From Mucor racemosus (Eukaryota; Mucoromycota; Mucoromycetes; Mucorales; Mucoraceae): a stretch of 64,000 nucleotides of DNA. Position numbers and translations under genes: made by a program. Shown one piece after another: positions 48,546 to 60,558 of the stretch. The DNA is taken from assembly GCA_027405735.1 (NCBI GenBank), contig JAPEHQ010000001.1, forward strand, positions 1,736,001 to 1,800,000, written 5' to 3'. The notes below the pieces were generated by a model. That model did not search any database. It had not been told where the DNA came from and saw only the letters and a list, made by a program, of their open reading frames with translations. Numbering within the stretch: position 1 is the first letter of the stretch; each line of letters begins with the position of its first letter.

Positions 48546-50112
48546 TTAAACTGTAACCAAGGTGTTATCAGTATTTTTTGTCTGGTTGCTGCCGCTACTT
48601 TCACCCTTTGAGACAGGAGCTGCATTATCGTTCACAATAATATCAGTATCATCAAGCCACTCATTTTCAAATACAAGTTCATTTCCATCATTGACAACGC
48701 TATATGATGATGTGCTAGCAGTAGTAGAAACTACTTGAGAAGCCTTTTGTTGTTTACCATATTCATTTACACCACCTACAACAACTCTTCTTGATATACC
48801 TCGAGCATCGAAATAAACCAGCATTTCTGCTGCATTTATACCACTACCAATAGATTTTTCCGCCATATAACCAGCATCTGTGCCATACTTTTTATGAATC
48901 ATTTGGATAATACTATCACGAGATGATACCAGCACCATAGAGGCTGCTGATGCTACACCTCCTACAATCTTTACCACTGCCTGTAATGCAGAAATCCCAA
49001 AGTGGCGTGATGCATTTTGCACTGGTTCTCTTGTTTGCATTTGTTGATCATCGTATACTAGTTCATTGATCTTGGAAACAGCTGTTGAAACCGCCATATC
49101 GACAAGGCCTGCTGCAATGTTGGTGGCTGTACTAGTTGTGTTGTAAGCAACTTCAAATACTCTCCTTTCTTGTTCACTCAATTTGATGGGCGCTTTACTG
49201 GGTTCAATCTTTTCCTCGATCATTTTACCACCACTAAAATAACATATGAGTTTATTGAGCTGTTGTATCCACTGAAACTTTACCTCGTAATCCCTTGAGC
49301 TAGTGCTTGTCCAGTTAACACTAATGCATGAGCAATCCAATCAGAGCCAGTAACCATAGCATTTCCTGATTGATAGAGTAGTCTAACCTTTCTGACTTTG
49401 GAAGGATCTAATGATTCCTGTAAAATTATAGTTCAGTAAATGCCTACAATTTACTACGGTATATTTTTTAATTACCTGAGAAATTGTATTATTGATATAA
49501 ACAGGCAATTTTTGACCTTTCTCATCTTCATGGGAGGAAATGAAATCTTCTTCATCGAGAATACTTTCTGATTCTGTACGATCCAATTGAACATTATCAG
49601 CAACAACTTGAGTTACTTGACATGAAACAGGATTGATCATGGCCAACGTATTTTTCATTTGATGTCGATTTTCGTATTTGATAAAATAAGTAAGAACGTC
49701 CTGCAATTCAGTGAAAGTAAGTTCTTCGGAATCACTATAAATAGAGACAGCTTTTAGCATATGATTTCTATAGATAACAAAGTTATTATTTGTACCTGCA
49801 ATTGACTCTCCATAAGCCACCTTGAGCTCTAGGAAATATCAAGGTACGGTCATCTTGCAACCAAGCTTTCGATCTAGAAACTAATACAATGGTTGCCTTT
49901 TCTTCATCGTAAAAATCGTAAAATCTTAATAATAAGACTTGCTGTTCTGCATTAGGATTTGATGAAATGTATGCAACCAAGTGACCATCGCCAATATGAG
50001 CAAGTACACCTTCATCAAATGAAGATACAGAGACTCTATCCACGAGGCAAATATAAGTTAGAGATTCGGGATCGATTTGATCTGCATTTGGTGTAATTGG
50101 TAAAACTGTCAT
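48546..50112 (-). CDS. Senescence/spartin-domain protein
   Basis: Four exons on the minus strand: 50112-49796, 49734-49476, 49417-49284 and 49233-48546, giving 465 residues. The C-terminal half matches the senescence domain of plant ERD7-type and animal spartin proteins: SDWIAHALVLTGQALAQGIT, EEKIEPSKAPIKLSEQERR, NIAAGLVDMAVSTAVSK and a Gly/Ala-rich membrane-like segment ALQAVVKIVGGVASAASMVL. Relatives act on lipid droplets and membranes. The N-terminal part (MTVLPITPNADQIDPES through FPRAQGGLWRV) resembles the domain that precedes it in fungal members. For intron 1 I chose the 61-nt version ending at 49735. The alternative acceptor at 49768 gives the same frame but only a 28-nt intron. Function in this organism is not known. 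Confidence 0.85.
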
Positions 50113-50260
50113 TTCAGTAATGAATTATTAACAGAGAAAGGATTAACAAATACGCAGTTTATATAAATTATTGTATTTAACCAAGAAATATTAAGAATTT
50201 CTTGGCTGGGTTGCTTCTAGCATGAAAATCATCATCTTTTATTAGCTAAATTAGGCATTT

Positions 50261-53200
50261 TTAGATTTGGCATTGGCATGTACAATTGCTGACAGGGCAA
50301 GTGGAATGCTTTTGAAACCAATCAAACATATGAACTGCATGTCCTCCATGGCGACAAGTTTGACACCAAGTAAACCAAAGATCAAACCCTGCTGGATCAA
50401 CTGAAATACCATGTTAAACGTTGGCAGAACCCATTAATTTTAGTGTCAATTCCTTACCTTTATGGGTATCATTTGTAATAATAGTTTGTCTCAATTGATC
50501 GATAGGGGTGCCCATATGTAACAAACATAACGCACATCTAGGAAGTGGCTTTCTACAACTTGAACATACAGAACTCTACGTTTTCACATGTTAATTAATT
50601 ACTTTTATTATCTTTTGTCGATCCGTGTTACCTTTTGCTTTCCAGATGCTCGGCCTCCAGGATTGCTTGTTTGAACATTCATACGCTTTCCTTCTCTATT
50701 TCGAGCATTTTGTATAACTAAGCTATGCCCCAATGATTGTGCACAGAAATTACAGCGAACATAAACCTGAGGTGGAGCAATTTCACTTGCATTCATTCGC
50801 TTACCACGTTGAATATCAAATTTGGCTCGTGCATGCCATAATTGCCATCTATCCATTAATAAGCGATAACTAAACAAAACAGGGGTTGTTGTTATTAGTG
50901 GTTGTTGATGCTTACATGATTAAATTACATACTTTTCTACCCAATCTTCCACTCGAATATCTCTAAATCTTTTAGGGACAATATAACTCATGATTAAACT
51001 AGCTGTTTGTACATCTCCATATCTATCTAATGCCTTTTCCAAAAGGTCAACACCAATATGCGTTAAACCAGTAACTACAACGCCTTCAACATCTCCTTCT
51101 TGTACTAATTTCTCTAATGTTCGGTTTAAATAAATAGACATTTCATCATCACCTAGTACTCGTAATGCAACTGCCATTCGCTCTCTGAGTGGTAATCCTG
51201 GTTCATCCAAGATTCTATACCAATCATTTGAAGCAATGTAGGCAAATATAGCTCGCAAATATGGTCTTTCTGCCATATCGTTACTTAATGATTCACAAAT
51301 ATCCTTCCAAGTATCATTTGTGCTAGTACCACCAGCTTGATAGCTAGCTAAAATAGCTGACATGAGCTTGCGTTGTTGCTCTAATAATTGCATTTCATTA
51401 ATCAATACTTGTTAATAAATATATTAAATTGATTACCTTCTTTGTGATCTCTTCCTCTTGCGCTTCCTAAAGCTTTTATCGCTCTTTCAGGAGCGCCATG
51501 GAATAAAGCTAGACCAGCAGCCTTATCGTATTCTCCTCGAGATTCCAAACTATACGACCTGTATTAGTTATGATTTGGACAAAATTATATATGATGACTT
51601 ACTCTACAAGTTCTCTTTCGAACCCTTTAATATCAAATCCAAATCCACACGCAGAAAGCGCGAGATTTCTTTGTGCTGATTTCGCTGTTTCCACCATTGG
51701 TAAATGATTGCTTGTATCGTTTAACTTTTCGGCCATTGAGGATGTGCTGTCATTTTCTTTTAATTTTAATGGATTTGATGTTTGACGAGGTAATTTAGGG
51801 GAAGCATTAGTTCTTGGTGTTGACGCAGGAGACGATGATTTACTATTGCGACCCTGAGAGCCTGTCCAAATGCCATAAACACCGTGAAAACTGTAATCTG
51901 CATTTCCAATTTTTGATAATTTAGTAGATATTTGATCTGCAATTTTCATCCAGGACCATAATTCTCTTAATTTATGATCTTGCGAGACGATACTAATATT
52001 CTTGGTGCACTATATATATATATATATATATTATATATAAAAGTTAAGTACATAATCTTCAATGTTAAGGGTATTTTCAATACTATACATCCATAGAATA
52101 GCCTTCTAATAATCTCTTTCTCATAACAACCGAGATATCTTTATCCAATTCTGCTGCCAATGCTCTATCTTTACTAACAGTAATTGTATTTTGTCTGGAT
52201 AACAAAAGCTCCTTTCTTTCAATTTGATACATGATTTCATCTTCATCCTCCACATCTTCATTAATATCACCATCAATTCGTAGATTGGCCATGGTTTGAT
52301 CAATTTTTGAATCCAAAAATGCAGGATGATAAGATAATAACCCTTTTTTACCTGTCATAATCATACCACCAGAAGGCTGCCATGAAATTTGACATGCTTC
52401 TTGCACTTTAACTGACTCAAATTTACCATCTGTATGAATAGTCAATATATTATGAGAGATTGGTTTTGAAGAATCTATCGAATTTGGAATAAACGCAAAA
52501 GATGCAAACTTTTTAATACTGGACCTAGTTTTCCGACTTTTCCATAATACAGGTATGCTCAATTCATCATCATCGTTATGGCTTGTTGATAGTGTTTGTA
52601 ACACTGTTTGAGAAGAACTATGTTCTAATTTAGTTGGTGCTGTTGATGATGATTGCGGTTGTAATTGTGGAGGATGTTGAGGCAATTGTGTTGCTGAAGG
52701 GTAATTTGATGTAGTAGTCGATTTTTGTACAGATGAGTTCACTGCAGATTGTAAAGAGCATGTTTCTTGTATATCCCATAAATCAATATGTGTTGCATCT
52801 TTGGTGAGTGAGGCTAAAAATCCAGGTTGTGTTGGTGAAAATACAATTTTTGATAGATTGTTCTTGTTATCTGGATTCAGTGTTAATATAGCATCATTGT
52901 TTTTACGAATATCCCATAATTTAATGATGCCTTCTTCGGTATAGGACGCAAGTCGATATGGACAAAATGGATCAACAGCGATACCATGTACTGCCTTGGT
53001 AGCAAATTGTAATGGATTTGAACTAGCATCTGCTCGAACATCATACACCCGCAAGTATTTATTACCCATTCCTGCTATTAATAAAAGAGAATTGGTATGT
53101 TCTGACCATGCGCAAGATGAGATTGCTTCTGATGAACCATATTGTCTTACTGGACCTTGTTCTCTAGATCCTGATCCAGGTGTAGAAATGGGTGCCATAT

Positions 53201-54041
53201 CACTATATTTTGGTCTATCATTCTCATAATTATCTCTGCTATCTATTCTCCATTGACTTGTTATAGTAGATCGAGATTCTTGTTGAACATGGCCTCTAAT
53301 ACTGTTGCTAAATGCAGCTGTTGGTGTTTGAGATCCAGTTGGAGTGTTGCAATAACTATCAATTGATCGAGTAACATCCCAAACAAGTAAACAAGGGTCA
53401 TTACGTACTTTATCTAAACCTGCTGCTAATAAGTGAGGATGTGTTTTAGAAAACGATACAACATTGCTCGAACGAGAGAGTTTAACACCCAATGATGGAT
53501 ATTGTTTTTGTTGTTGGTGCTGTTGATGATGATGATGATGTTGCTGCTGCTGTTGCTGCTGCTGTTGTTGTCGTATTAAATTAGAGTTACTATTACTATT
53601 ATAAATAGTTGCTCTTCCTTGTGTAGGTGTGTCAATGCCATCTGAATTTGGATAATCTGTCAATGAATGTTCTTGCATACGGACAAGCAGTGTTCTACCA
53701 GTTGTTAAACCAACTGCTACCAAGTCAGAACAATTTGGATCTGGAGACCAATCAGCACACTATTAAAATGTTAATTTCATATATAGATTTCTATTTAAAA
53801 TTAATATGTTTATACCATCATAAGAGTAATATCTGGAATTGTTGATATATAGCGTGCTCTTCCAGGTGACTCATGAGTCTAATAAAAATATCTAAAAGTT
53901 AATATAAACAATAAAACAACTATTCCAACACCAACATACTTCTGGAACCCATTCATATAATTTCAATTCTGTTCCTCCTGCAAGAAATTGATTTTGACCT
54001 TCATGAGGCGACCAAATAATTGATCTTGAAACTACAACCAT
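50261..54041 (-). CDS. SEA4: GATOR2/SEACAT subunit MIOS (Sea4)
   Basis: Nine exons on the minus strand: 54041-53940, 53878-53816, 53759-52089, 52009-51603, 51558-51437, 51407-50933, 50869-50632, 50575-50458 and 50400-50261, giving 1111 residues. MIOS/Sea4 is a subunit of the complex that relieves inhibition of TORC1 at the vacuole. The N-terminal WD40 propeller includes [53 protein letters not shown] and [19 protein letters not shown]. An alpha-solenoid follows ([20 protein letters not shown] and [16 protein letters not shown]). The C-terminus has zinc-binding RING-like clusters: [42 protein letters not shown] and [12 protein letters not shown]. Gln/His-rich tracts interrupt the propeller near residues 117-140. 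The gene diverges from ZW10. A (TA)n run lies in intron 3. Confidence 0.93.
52010..52038. repeat. (TA)n run in a MIOS intron
   Basis: TA dinucleotide run in the intron between exons 3 and 4 of the MIOS gene, immediately beside the 3' splice site. Confidence 0.85.
53500..53577. repeat. Gln/His-coding trinucleotide repeat
   Basis: Runs of TTG, CTG and ATG triplets on the plus strand encode about ten Gln, five His and further mixed Gln/His on the minus strand inside the MIOS propeller. Confidence 0.85.
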
Positions 54042-54849
54042 GGAGAATTATTATGGTTTAAAGAGCAAGTGATCAAGGACTTTGGATTGTTGGACGTACC
54101 CCCCTTCTCCCAGCTTCTCGCTCTTAATTATCAGCCAATGCGATTATCAGTACTTTTTGATGGTAATTTGTGATTTGAGTCCCGATAACATTAACTTGCT
54201 TGTTGAGATTTTCTCATCTTTAAAAAGTTTTAACTCGTCTAAAAAACTGTAACTCTTTACAAGTATCTAAACTTGCATTTAACAGCATGTGAGAAATGTT
54301 CTTGTATTTTTTTTTCTTGAGAAAAAGTAAGTATATGGCAAGCTAAGAAAAGGCACTTTTTGGATGCCGCAACTTTTTTATTAAATATGGACATTTTTTA
54401 TAGAGTTTTCAAGCATTGGAAAAATACTTTAAATCTGTTTTCAAGATTTTATCTCTTTTAAAAGTCTTTGAAAAGTATACTGATATTTTTTTTTTTTTTA
54501 GAAAAAATCTACAGAAATAGCTTGTTTTTTACATAACTTTCCAAAAGTAAGTTTTTTTTTTGCGGCATCATTTGCATTTCATTCCGCAAATTTTGAATCA
54601 TATTTGCATATAGATTTAAAATGTATATATAATAATCGATTTGGTCCAATAAATTAAACACTCTAACAATTCTTCACATATATATCATCAAAGAAACAAG
54701 ACATTCAACTCTAATGTAAGCTGCGGGTTGTTATGAAATGCGTCTCATTTGATATTCATATATTTAAATAACCGCATTGATTTTGTGTAGTTTTGAATGA
54801 AAGAAAAGGATATACATACTTCTTTTTTTATATTATATATATTATAATT
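54042..54849. other. Divergent promoter region of MIOS and ZW10
   Basis: An 0.8-kb AT-rich spacer between two divergent genes, with several long T runs. No gene seen. TATATATAAT near 54623 is a possible TATA-like element on the ZW10 side. Confidence 0.5.
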
Positions 54850-57723
54850 ATGCCTCCTATAAGACAGTTAGATGATGCATTCCTCTCGAGTCTTTTAGAA
54901 AGACAAGATTACCCAGAACTTAAATCAAATGTTGACTCGGAATCTTTAACATCTATCCTCAAAAAGCTCAACTCAACCTCGGACGCGTTACAACAAGAGC
55001 TCTTTAAGCAAGTACATGATAATTTTGATGATTTTTCTACTTGGTACAATTCAAGTCAAGAGCTGCATTCAAAGATTTTTGATTTAGTCAAACAAACATC
55101 TCATACTCAACAACAAGTTACTTCTACACAAACTCAAGTTGACGATACTATTGAAAAATATCAACATGCTTTGAAAGAATCACAAAAGAACAGGAGCAGA
55201 ATTGATACTTTGGAACATATTGAACAAGTATTGCAGATTGTAGAATTAATAGAGACAGAATTACAGCAATACAATTATTTGGATGCAGTGCAACATGTAT
55301 TGCAATTATCCACAATTTTGAAAGAATGGAGAAATGCTGACCCTCGAGTTATTCAAATGGTGAATGAACGTGTACAACAATTAAAGCAAACGCTTGTTTT
55401 TGGTCTTCAAGATGGTATGAATACATCTATAAAGTACAATCCCGGATCAATTCGTATTTTACAGTCATATCAGCCATCATCAGTATCAAACAAACAGGTG
55501 CATATTCGAGACGTATTTCAAAGTTTATTTCTATTAGGTTTATTGCCGGAAGAGTTAATGGCTGTACAACGTTCTATTTTCAAGAACATTTTGAACTTTT
55601 ATTTCGAATATACCAACTGTACACTTCAAATTGATCCCGTGCAAGTTGAAAATGAAGGTCAAGGAGGAGTTTTACAAGTTATTCCTGCTACAAATGAAGA
55701 TGAAGGGCATGTAGATCCTGTTTTAATGTTGCAACATATGGAGACCATATTAGAATTCATTTACAGATATACATTTGCAAGTAACAGTGCTAAATCAGAG
55801 GATAAAGAGATGAAAATTTTGTTTGGAAATCTATTCATGCCTGATTTGATTGAATTAATGATTAATAAGTGTATTGCACCTGCAGTTCCATCATCAAAAT
55901 ACAATTTAACCAATTTTGATCATGTAACACAAGCCGTAAATCGATTCGAAACTCATTGCAAAGATATTTATGGATTTCAAGTAGATGAAACACCATTAGG
56001 TTCATATGTCAAAAATATCGATAGACATTATGCAAAGAAAAGGCGTAATCGTATTTTACAAGAAGGCAGAAAAGTTATGATACGACGACTTTATGATACA
56101 GAGATGACCAGCGTAAATGAAGATGATGGACATACATATCATTATCAAATCACACAAACGCCACAAATATTATCTGTGCTTGTGTCGGATACACTGTCAG
56201 AAGGTTCTGATTTACTGGAATCTCATCCAATTTCAGCATCTACTTTAATGGACGGTATTCAAGATTTGTTGGACATGTATCGTTCCATTATGCCTAGTTT
56301 TCATCGAACGCAATACTTGGCTAGTGCAGGCAATTCACTTGTATTTAGAAATGATTGTTTTTGGTTGGCAAATCAATTAACAACTACAATTACGTCAAAA
56401 CCAGAATCATCTCAATTTCCTAAATTAAAGGCAGGACTACAAGAAGCTGCAGTACGTTTACGAGAACTCGGTAAAGCATGGCATGAATTAACCATGATAC
56501 AACGAGTACAAATGATTCAAACAGTGTTGAATCATTTGGACGGGTTCTCTGGTATGGCTGAAAATGCGAAATTTCAACAAGATTGTGATAGAGCTATTTC
56601 TCAAGTAATTGAATTGGTTGGATCTTTTGCTGCAGAAACAAGATCTGTGATTGATGAAACACTATTTTTAGATATGCTTGGTCGTATTGTAGATAGTATT
56701 TTAGCAAGATTGATTAATGATATAGAAGAATTAGTTGATATTGGAGCCGAAGAATCTCATATTATTGCTCGTACATTAAACAGTCTTGCTCAGCTTGTCA
56801 ATGCCTTTGATTTACCCGATAGAGATGCAACAGAAGGTTTTGTTGCTGAGTTAGTGCCAAGCTGGCAAAAGTTTTGGTTGGTCAAGGATATCTTGGAAAT
56901 GAATATGCGTGAAATTATGGAATCATTTCGTCGTGGTGATTTACACATGTTTGAAAAACAAGAATTAATTGGACTTTTGTGTTCGCTTTTTGCAGATACG
57001 GAATTGAGAGAATCAAACATTCAAGAAATTAAAACTGGCAAATCATCACCACTTTATAATAGTGCAGTAAATCCGCAGCAAAAGATTACTAGAGAAATAT
57101 CACCTGCAGCAACATTTACCAATACTACCTCTCCAACTACATCAACTGCATCAACTACAAATACATCAACACCTTCAGTTCATCATGCTTTAGTATATAC
57201 ACCAGATGATGATGAAGCAATTGAAGAATCAGGTTGGGGAGATGATGATGATGATATGGATCTTTTTGGGGATAATTCAATCCATGATAATTCTGTAACA
57301 CAAACTGTATTAGAACCATCGCCTAACCTAGCATACGATGATGTGGACATGGGAAGTGGTGATGTGGACATGGGAAATGATACAACCGTAATGGAAGAAG
57401 AAGGAGAAGGAGGCTGGGGTGATGCAGATGAGGACATATTTGATAATGACGCACTCTTAATAAAGGATAAAAGCGCCGGTGAATGCGATGCAGATCATGC
57501 CAAGAAGCCCAGCATCAACAACAATAACAACCAAGGAACAACGTCTCGGGCATCTCGGTCAATTATTCCTAAATCCGATATAAATAACCCAGCTCCGTCA
57601 ATTGCTACTGCCACAACTGCAACAACTGCCAACCTTTTATCCGCACCTGCATTGGATCTAGAGACGGAAGAAGAAGGTGATGGATGGGGTTGGGACGATG
57701 ATGATGAATTATTCAAAGATTAA
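54850..57723 (+). CDS. ZW10: ZW10-family vesicle tethering/kinetochore protein
   Basis: A single open frame of 957 residues from the ATG giving MPPIRQLDDAFLSSLLERQD. The frame stays open to an earlier ATG at 54793, but the extra 19 residues are AT-driven hydrophobic sequence and are less likely. ZW10 (Dsl1 in yeast) forms the tether for Golgi-to-ER COPI vesicles and, in animals, the RZZ complex. The N-terminal coiled coils (IDTLEHIEQVLQIVELIETE, YLDAVQHVLQLSTILKEW) and central helical domain (MDGIQDLLDMYRSIMPSFH, LTMIQRVQMIQTVLNHLDGF) fit the family. After about residue 730 the protein becomes Ser/Thr-rich and acidic with three Trp-containing acidic motifs: ESGWGDDDDDMDLFG, GEGGWGDADEDIFD and EGDGWGWDDDDELFKD at the very C-terminus. 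Intronless, unlike its neighbours. Confidence 0.9.
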   Translation: MPPIRQLDDAFLSSLLERQDYPELKSNVDSESLTSILKKLNSTSDALQQELFKQVHDNFDDFSTWYNSSQELHSKIFDLVKQTSHTQQQVTSTQTQVDDTIEKYQHALKESQKNRSRIDTLEHIEQVLQIVELIETELQQYNYLDAVQHVLQLSTILKEWRNADPRVIQMVNERVQQLKQTLVFGLQDGMNTSIKYNPGSIRILQSYQPSSVSNKQVHIRDVFQSLFLLGLLPEELMAVQRSIFKNILNFYFEYTNCTLQIDPVQVENEGQGGVLQVIPATNEDEGHVDPVLMLQHMETILEFIYRYTFASNSAKSEDKEMKILFGNLFMPDLIELMINKCIAPAVPSSKYNLTNFDHVTQAVNRFETHCKDIYGFQVDETPLGSYVKNIDRHYAKKRRNRILQEGRKVMIRRLYDTEMTSVNEDDGHTYHYQITQTPQILSVLVSDTLSEGSDLLESHPISASTLMDGIQDLLDMYRSIMPSFHRTQYLASAGNSLVFRNDCFWLANQLTTTITSKPESSQFPKLKAGLQEAAVRLRELGKAWHELTMIQRVQMIQTVLNHLDGFSGMAENAKFQQDCDRAISQVIELVGSFAAETRSVIDETLFLDMLGRIVDSILARLINDIEELVDIGAEESHIIARTLNSLAQLVNAFDLPDRDATEGFVAELVPSWQKFWLVKDILEMNMREIMESFRRGDLHMFEKQELIGLLCSLFADTELRESNIQEIKTGKSSPLYNSAVNPQQKITREISPAATFTNTTSPTTSTASTTNTSTPSVHHALVYTPDDDEAIEESGWGDDDDDMDLFGDNSIHDNSVTQTVLEPSPNLAYDDVDMGSGDVDMGNDTTVMEEEGEGGWGDADEDIFDNDALLIKDKSAGECDADHAKKPSINNNNNQGTTSRASRSIIPKSDINNPAPSIATATTATTANLLSAPALDLETEEEGDGWGWDDDDELFKD

Positions 57724-58056
57724 TAATAATAAAAATGCATGTTTGTATATTATGTATATTTATTTATTTATTTATTTATTTGTTTATCATAAAATATAAG
57801 TGAGGGTGAAATAAAAATATAAAGACTTTATGTGGTCTTATTATCTGTTTAAGCATACAATTGCATATAATTTACAATTTTAATTTTGCCATGTGTTGAT
57901 TGTGAGTGTAATATAGTATGTATGTATATATGATATGTTAGAATTTCAGTATATTGGAGGGGGGGGGTTCGTTTTTGGATTTATCGATTAAAGTTAGGGT
58001 TGAGAGAGTCTAGTAGGATTGTTTTTATAATATATACATGCATAAGATTAGGTTTT
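57724..58056. other. Convergent 3' region with simple repeats
   Basis: Contains a (TTTA)n run (about 57757-57780) and a run of G (57958-57967). No gene seen. It separates the 3' ends of ZW10 and the C2H2 gene. Confidence 0.6.
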
Positions 58057-58761
58057 TCATATAGATCTGGTATGGATCTTTTCATGGCGTTTCATATCAT
58101 ATTTTCTAGCAAATGGACGAGCACAATGACCACATAAGAAAGATTTTGGTCTATTGGGATTGTGTGTAAGCATATGCTCTACAAGGTTATGCTTGCGCTT
58201 TGATCTATTGTATGTTTGTTAATAAAATGAAGGTAATGCAAGCTTTATTTGTATCATGTACCTGTGGCTACAAACAGGACAAATGTGTCTTTTATCGGCC
58301 AATGTAGTTGTTTTTCTTTTCTCCTTGTTGCTGTCACTTTCAATTACTGAGGGAAATAATGAATCAATGAATACTGGATCTGATTGATTATAATACATGT
58401 TGTTGTAGCTGTTACTACTGGCACTACTGCAACACTCAGACAATTGAGGAGATAGATTTGATTGATAATACTGCACGTTATAGTCAATATTCTCGGTAAT
58501 GACCGGAGTGAATTCAGGTACATTATAAGATACAATTGAGAAATCATCATCTTGTAAGAGATTGCTATAGTCATAATATTGAAATATCGGTATTAAATCT
58601 TGCTTATTTACAGTATTATTTTGTAGATGTTGATATTGCGAATGTTGATTTGAGTTTGTATTATTGTAATAATCATAATTAGCCATCAATTGGTTATTAT
58701 TATTATTGTTAATGTTAGCAGTAATGAACTGATTGTAATACAATATGTTGGAGTAATCCAT
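58057..58761 (-). CDS. Two-finger C2H2 zinc-finger protein
   Basis: Two exons on the minus strand, 58761-58262 and 58204-58057, giving 215 residues. The first ~150 residues are rich in Asn, Tyr and Gln (NINNNNNNQLMANYDYYNN, then QHSQYQHLQNN), like an activation region. The last 60 residues hold two C2H2 fingers: C-P-V-C with LVEHMLTH, and C-G-H-C with ARKYDMKRHEKIH, separated by the linker NPNRPKSFL. The intron splits the first finger. It is probably a sequence-specific DNA-binding regulator; the target is unknown. I chose MDYSN at 58761 because the upstream in-frame sequence is encoded by a (GA)n and A-rich simple repeat (58783-58830), which more likely belongs to the leader. Confidence 0.85.
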
Positions 58762-58782
58762 TTTATTCAAGTCAAAAGTAAA

Positions 58783-58830
58783 GAGAGAGAGAGAGAGAGA
58801 GAGAAGAAAAAAAAAAAAGAAAAAAAAAGA
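58783..58830. repeat. (GA)n / A-rich simple repeat
   Basis: GA dinucleotide run followed by A-rich sequence just upstream of the C2H2 gene start, on the leader side. Confidence 0.85.
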
Positions 58831-59056
58831 GAGATACATGGTGCAATTTGATTGATATTTATATAATTTCTGATCCATGTACTCGCACACATAAACAATT
58901 CAATTGTTAAACCAAAACCCCGTTTTCAGGTAAAACGACCAGCATTTATGATGCAAATTTATTGTTGTTTAAAAAGGTATGGCATGACACCAAGGGGGCT
59001 TTGACTTGATTGTGTACTCAAGTGTAATGTATTACTAATTGGTTTGGCTATTGTAG

Positions 59057-59098
<42 letters not shown>

Positions 59099-59317
59099 TA
59101 CATGAATTCTATTTTTACACATCCCCTTCTCTACAATTCTGCTGTGTTGTTGCTGTTTCTACTGACTATGCTAAGCAATTAAACTTGTCAGGGATATTTT
59201 TGAGGTGAATGTAGATGACAACTTTATTTAGATTGACTCATACTAAAAATAAAGTTTCTCATCCTCCTCCTCCCTCCCCCCCTTCTTTCCAGTAAACCAG
59301 GTGCTTCCACACGACAA
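58831..59317. other. Divergent promoter region with (TA)n
   Basis: Spacer between the divergent C2H2 and rhodanese genes. It contains a ~34-bp (TA)n run at about 59061-59094. A pyrimidine-rich stretch (CTCCTCCTCCCTCC near 59261) precedes the rhodanese gene start. Confidence 0.6.
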
Positions 59318-60558
59318 ATGTTTAAATATACACTATCAAACGTCACCCTCATTTCCTCATTTAGAGGAGGAGGATATTTACTAATAACAAGACGCACTTT
59401 GTCATATAAACCTATTGCGTTTTATTCTATTAAACCCTTTAGTATTTCAAGGGTAAATGAATTAAAATCAAAATTTCAAATTGATTTAAAGAAATTTGAT
59501 GTCAAAGGTAGAATTTATATTGCACCAGAAACTGGAATTGGTGGTATCAATTGTCAAATGGCAGTTCCCATCTCACAAATTGAAAATGTAAAATTATATT
59601 TTGATAATTTACATGATATTGGGCCAATTCAATTTAACGATGGAATCCAAGATACGTCGAATCCTAATTTCAGTAAATTACGTGTACTTATCAAAAAAAA
59701 CGTAAGCTGATAATACAAGAATCGCTTAACTTAACAAACAAACATATAACTATTCTTAGTTAGTAGCTATTAGAAGTATTGATAATATTACAACACAAGA
59801 CCTAGAACAACAACCAGATCATCTGACACCTCAGGATTGGCATAATGAGCTTGCATCAAAAAAACAAGATATATTTCTATTGGACATGCGGAACAGATAC
59901 GAATTGTAAGTAAAAATGTCAAACAAATTTATGGGCTTGGCTTGGCTTGTTTACATGTCTAAGCCAAAAATCTATATAGCGATGTCGGTCATTTTGATCA
60001 TGCAATCAAAATGAATGTAGATACATTTAGAGAAGGCATTGATCTTTTAGATGAATTAACAGTCGATAAGCCAAAGGATCAAGAAATATACATGTATTGT
60101 ACTGGTGGTATTCGATGTTCCGTTGCTGGTGCTTATCTAAAAAACAAGGGATATCAACATGTCAAAATGGTAAACAAAAACAAATTTGCTGATTAATCGG
60201 ATAATAAGTTGACCCATAAATTTAAATACAACAGTTACAAGGTGGGGTCACTGCATATGGCCATTACGTAAAAAATAATGTACATTCACTTTTCAAAGGT
60301 AAAAACTTTACATTTGATGGTAGAAGAGGAGAACCCATCACGGATGATATACTTACACAATGTTATCACTGTGGAAATCAATGCGATCATATTACAAATT
60401 GTGCAAATACAAAATGCCATTTGCTGTTTGTTCAATGTGAGCACTGTAAATCTGAAAGGCATCATACATGTAGCTCACATTGCCAAAATGTATTACATGG
60501 CAAAGAAGAATACAAGTTAGATTATGATTACCATAGACAAGTTTCTGAAGCATGGTAA
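59318..60558 (+). CDS. TRHO-type rhodanese-domain protein (TSTD2-like)
   Basis: Four exons: 59318-59701, 59760-59905, 59980-60169 and 60235-60558, giving 347 residues. Order of domains: a possible mitochondrial presequence (Arg-rich, few acidic residues over the first ~45), an acylphosphatase-like UPF0176 N-terminal domain (GRIYIAPETGIGGINCQMAV), then a rhodanese domain with LLDMRNRYEFDVGHF and the active-site loop YCTGGIRCSVAGAYL, LQGGVTAYG, and a C-terminal Cys-rich zinc-like domain (QCYHCGNQC, CEHCKSERHHTC). Bacterial TrhO hydroxylates uridine 34 of tRNAs; animal TSTD2 is the relative. By homology this may modify tRNA wobble uridine, perhaps in mitochondria (inference). It lies 115 bp upstream of the next gene on the same strand. 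Confidence 0.9.

Noticed and set aside
49768..49795. A 28-nt micro-intron in the senescence-domain gene
   Set aside because: It would keep the frame, but a 61-nt intron from the same donor to the acceptor at 49735 also keeps the frame and fits the usual intron length in this window.
54793..54849. Upstream ATG for ZW10
   Set aside because: The 19 extra residues are encoded by leader-like AT-rich sequence and precede the natural family start at MPPIRQLDD.
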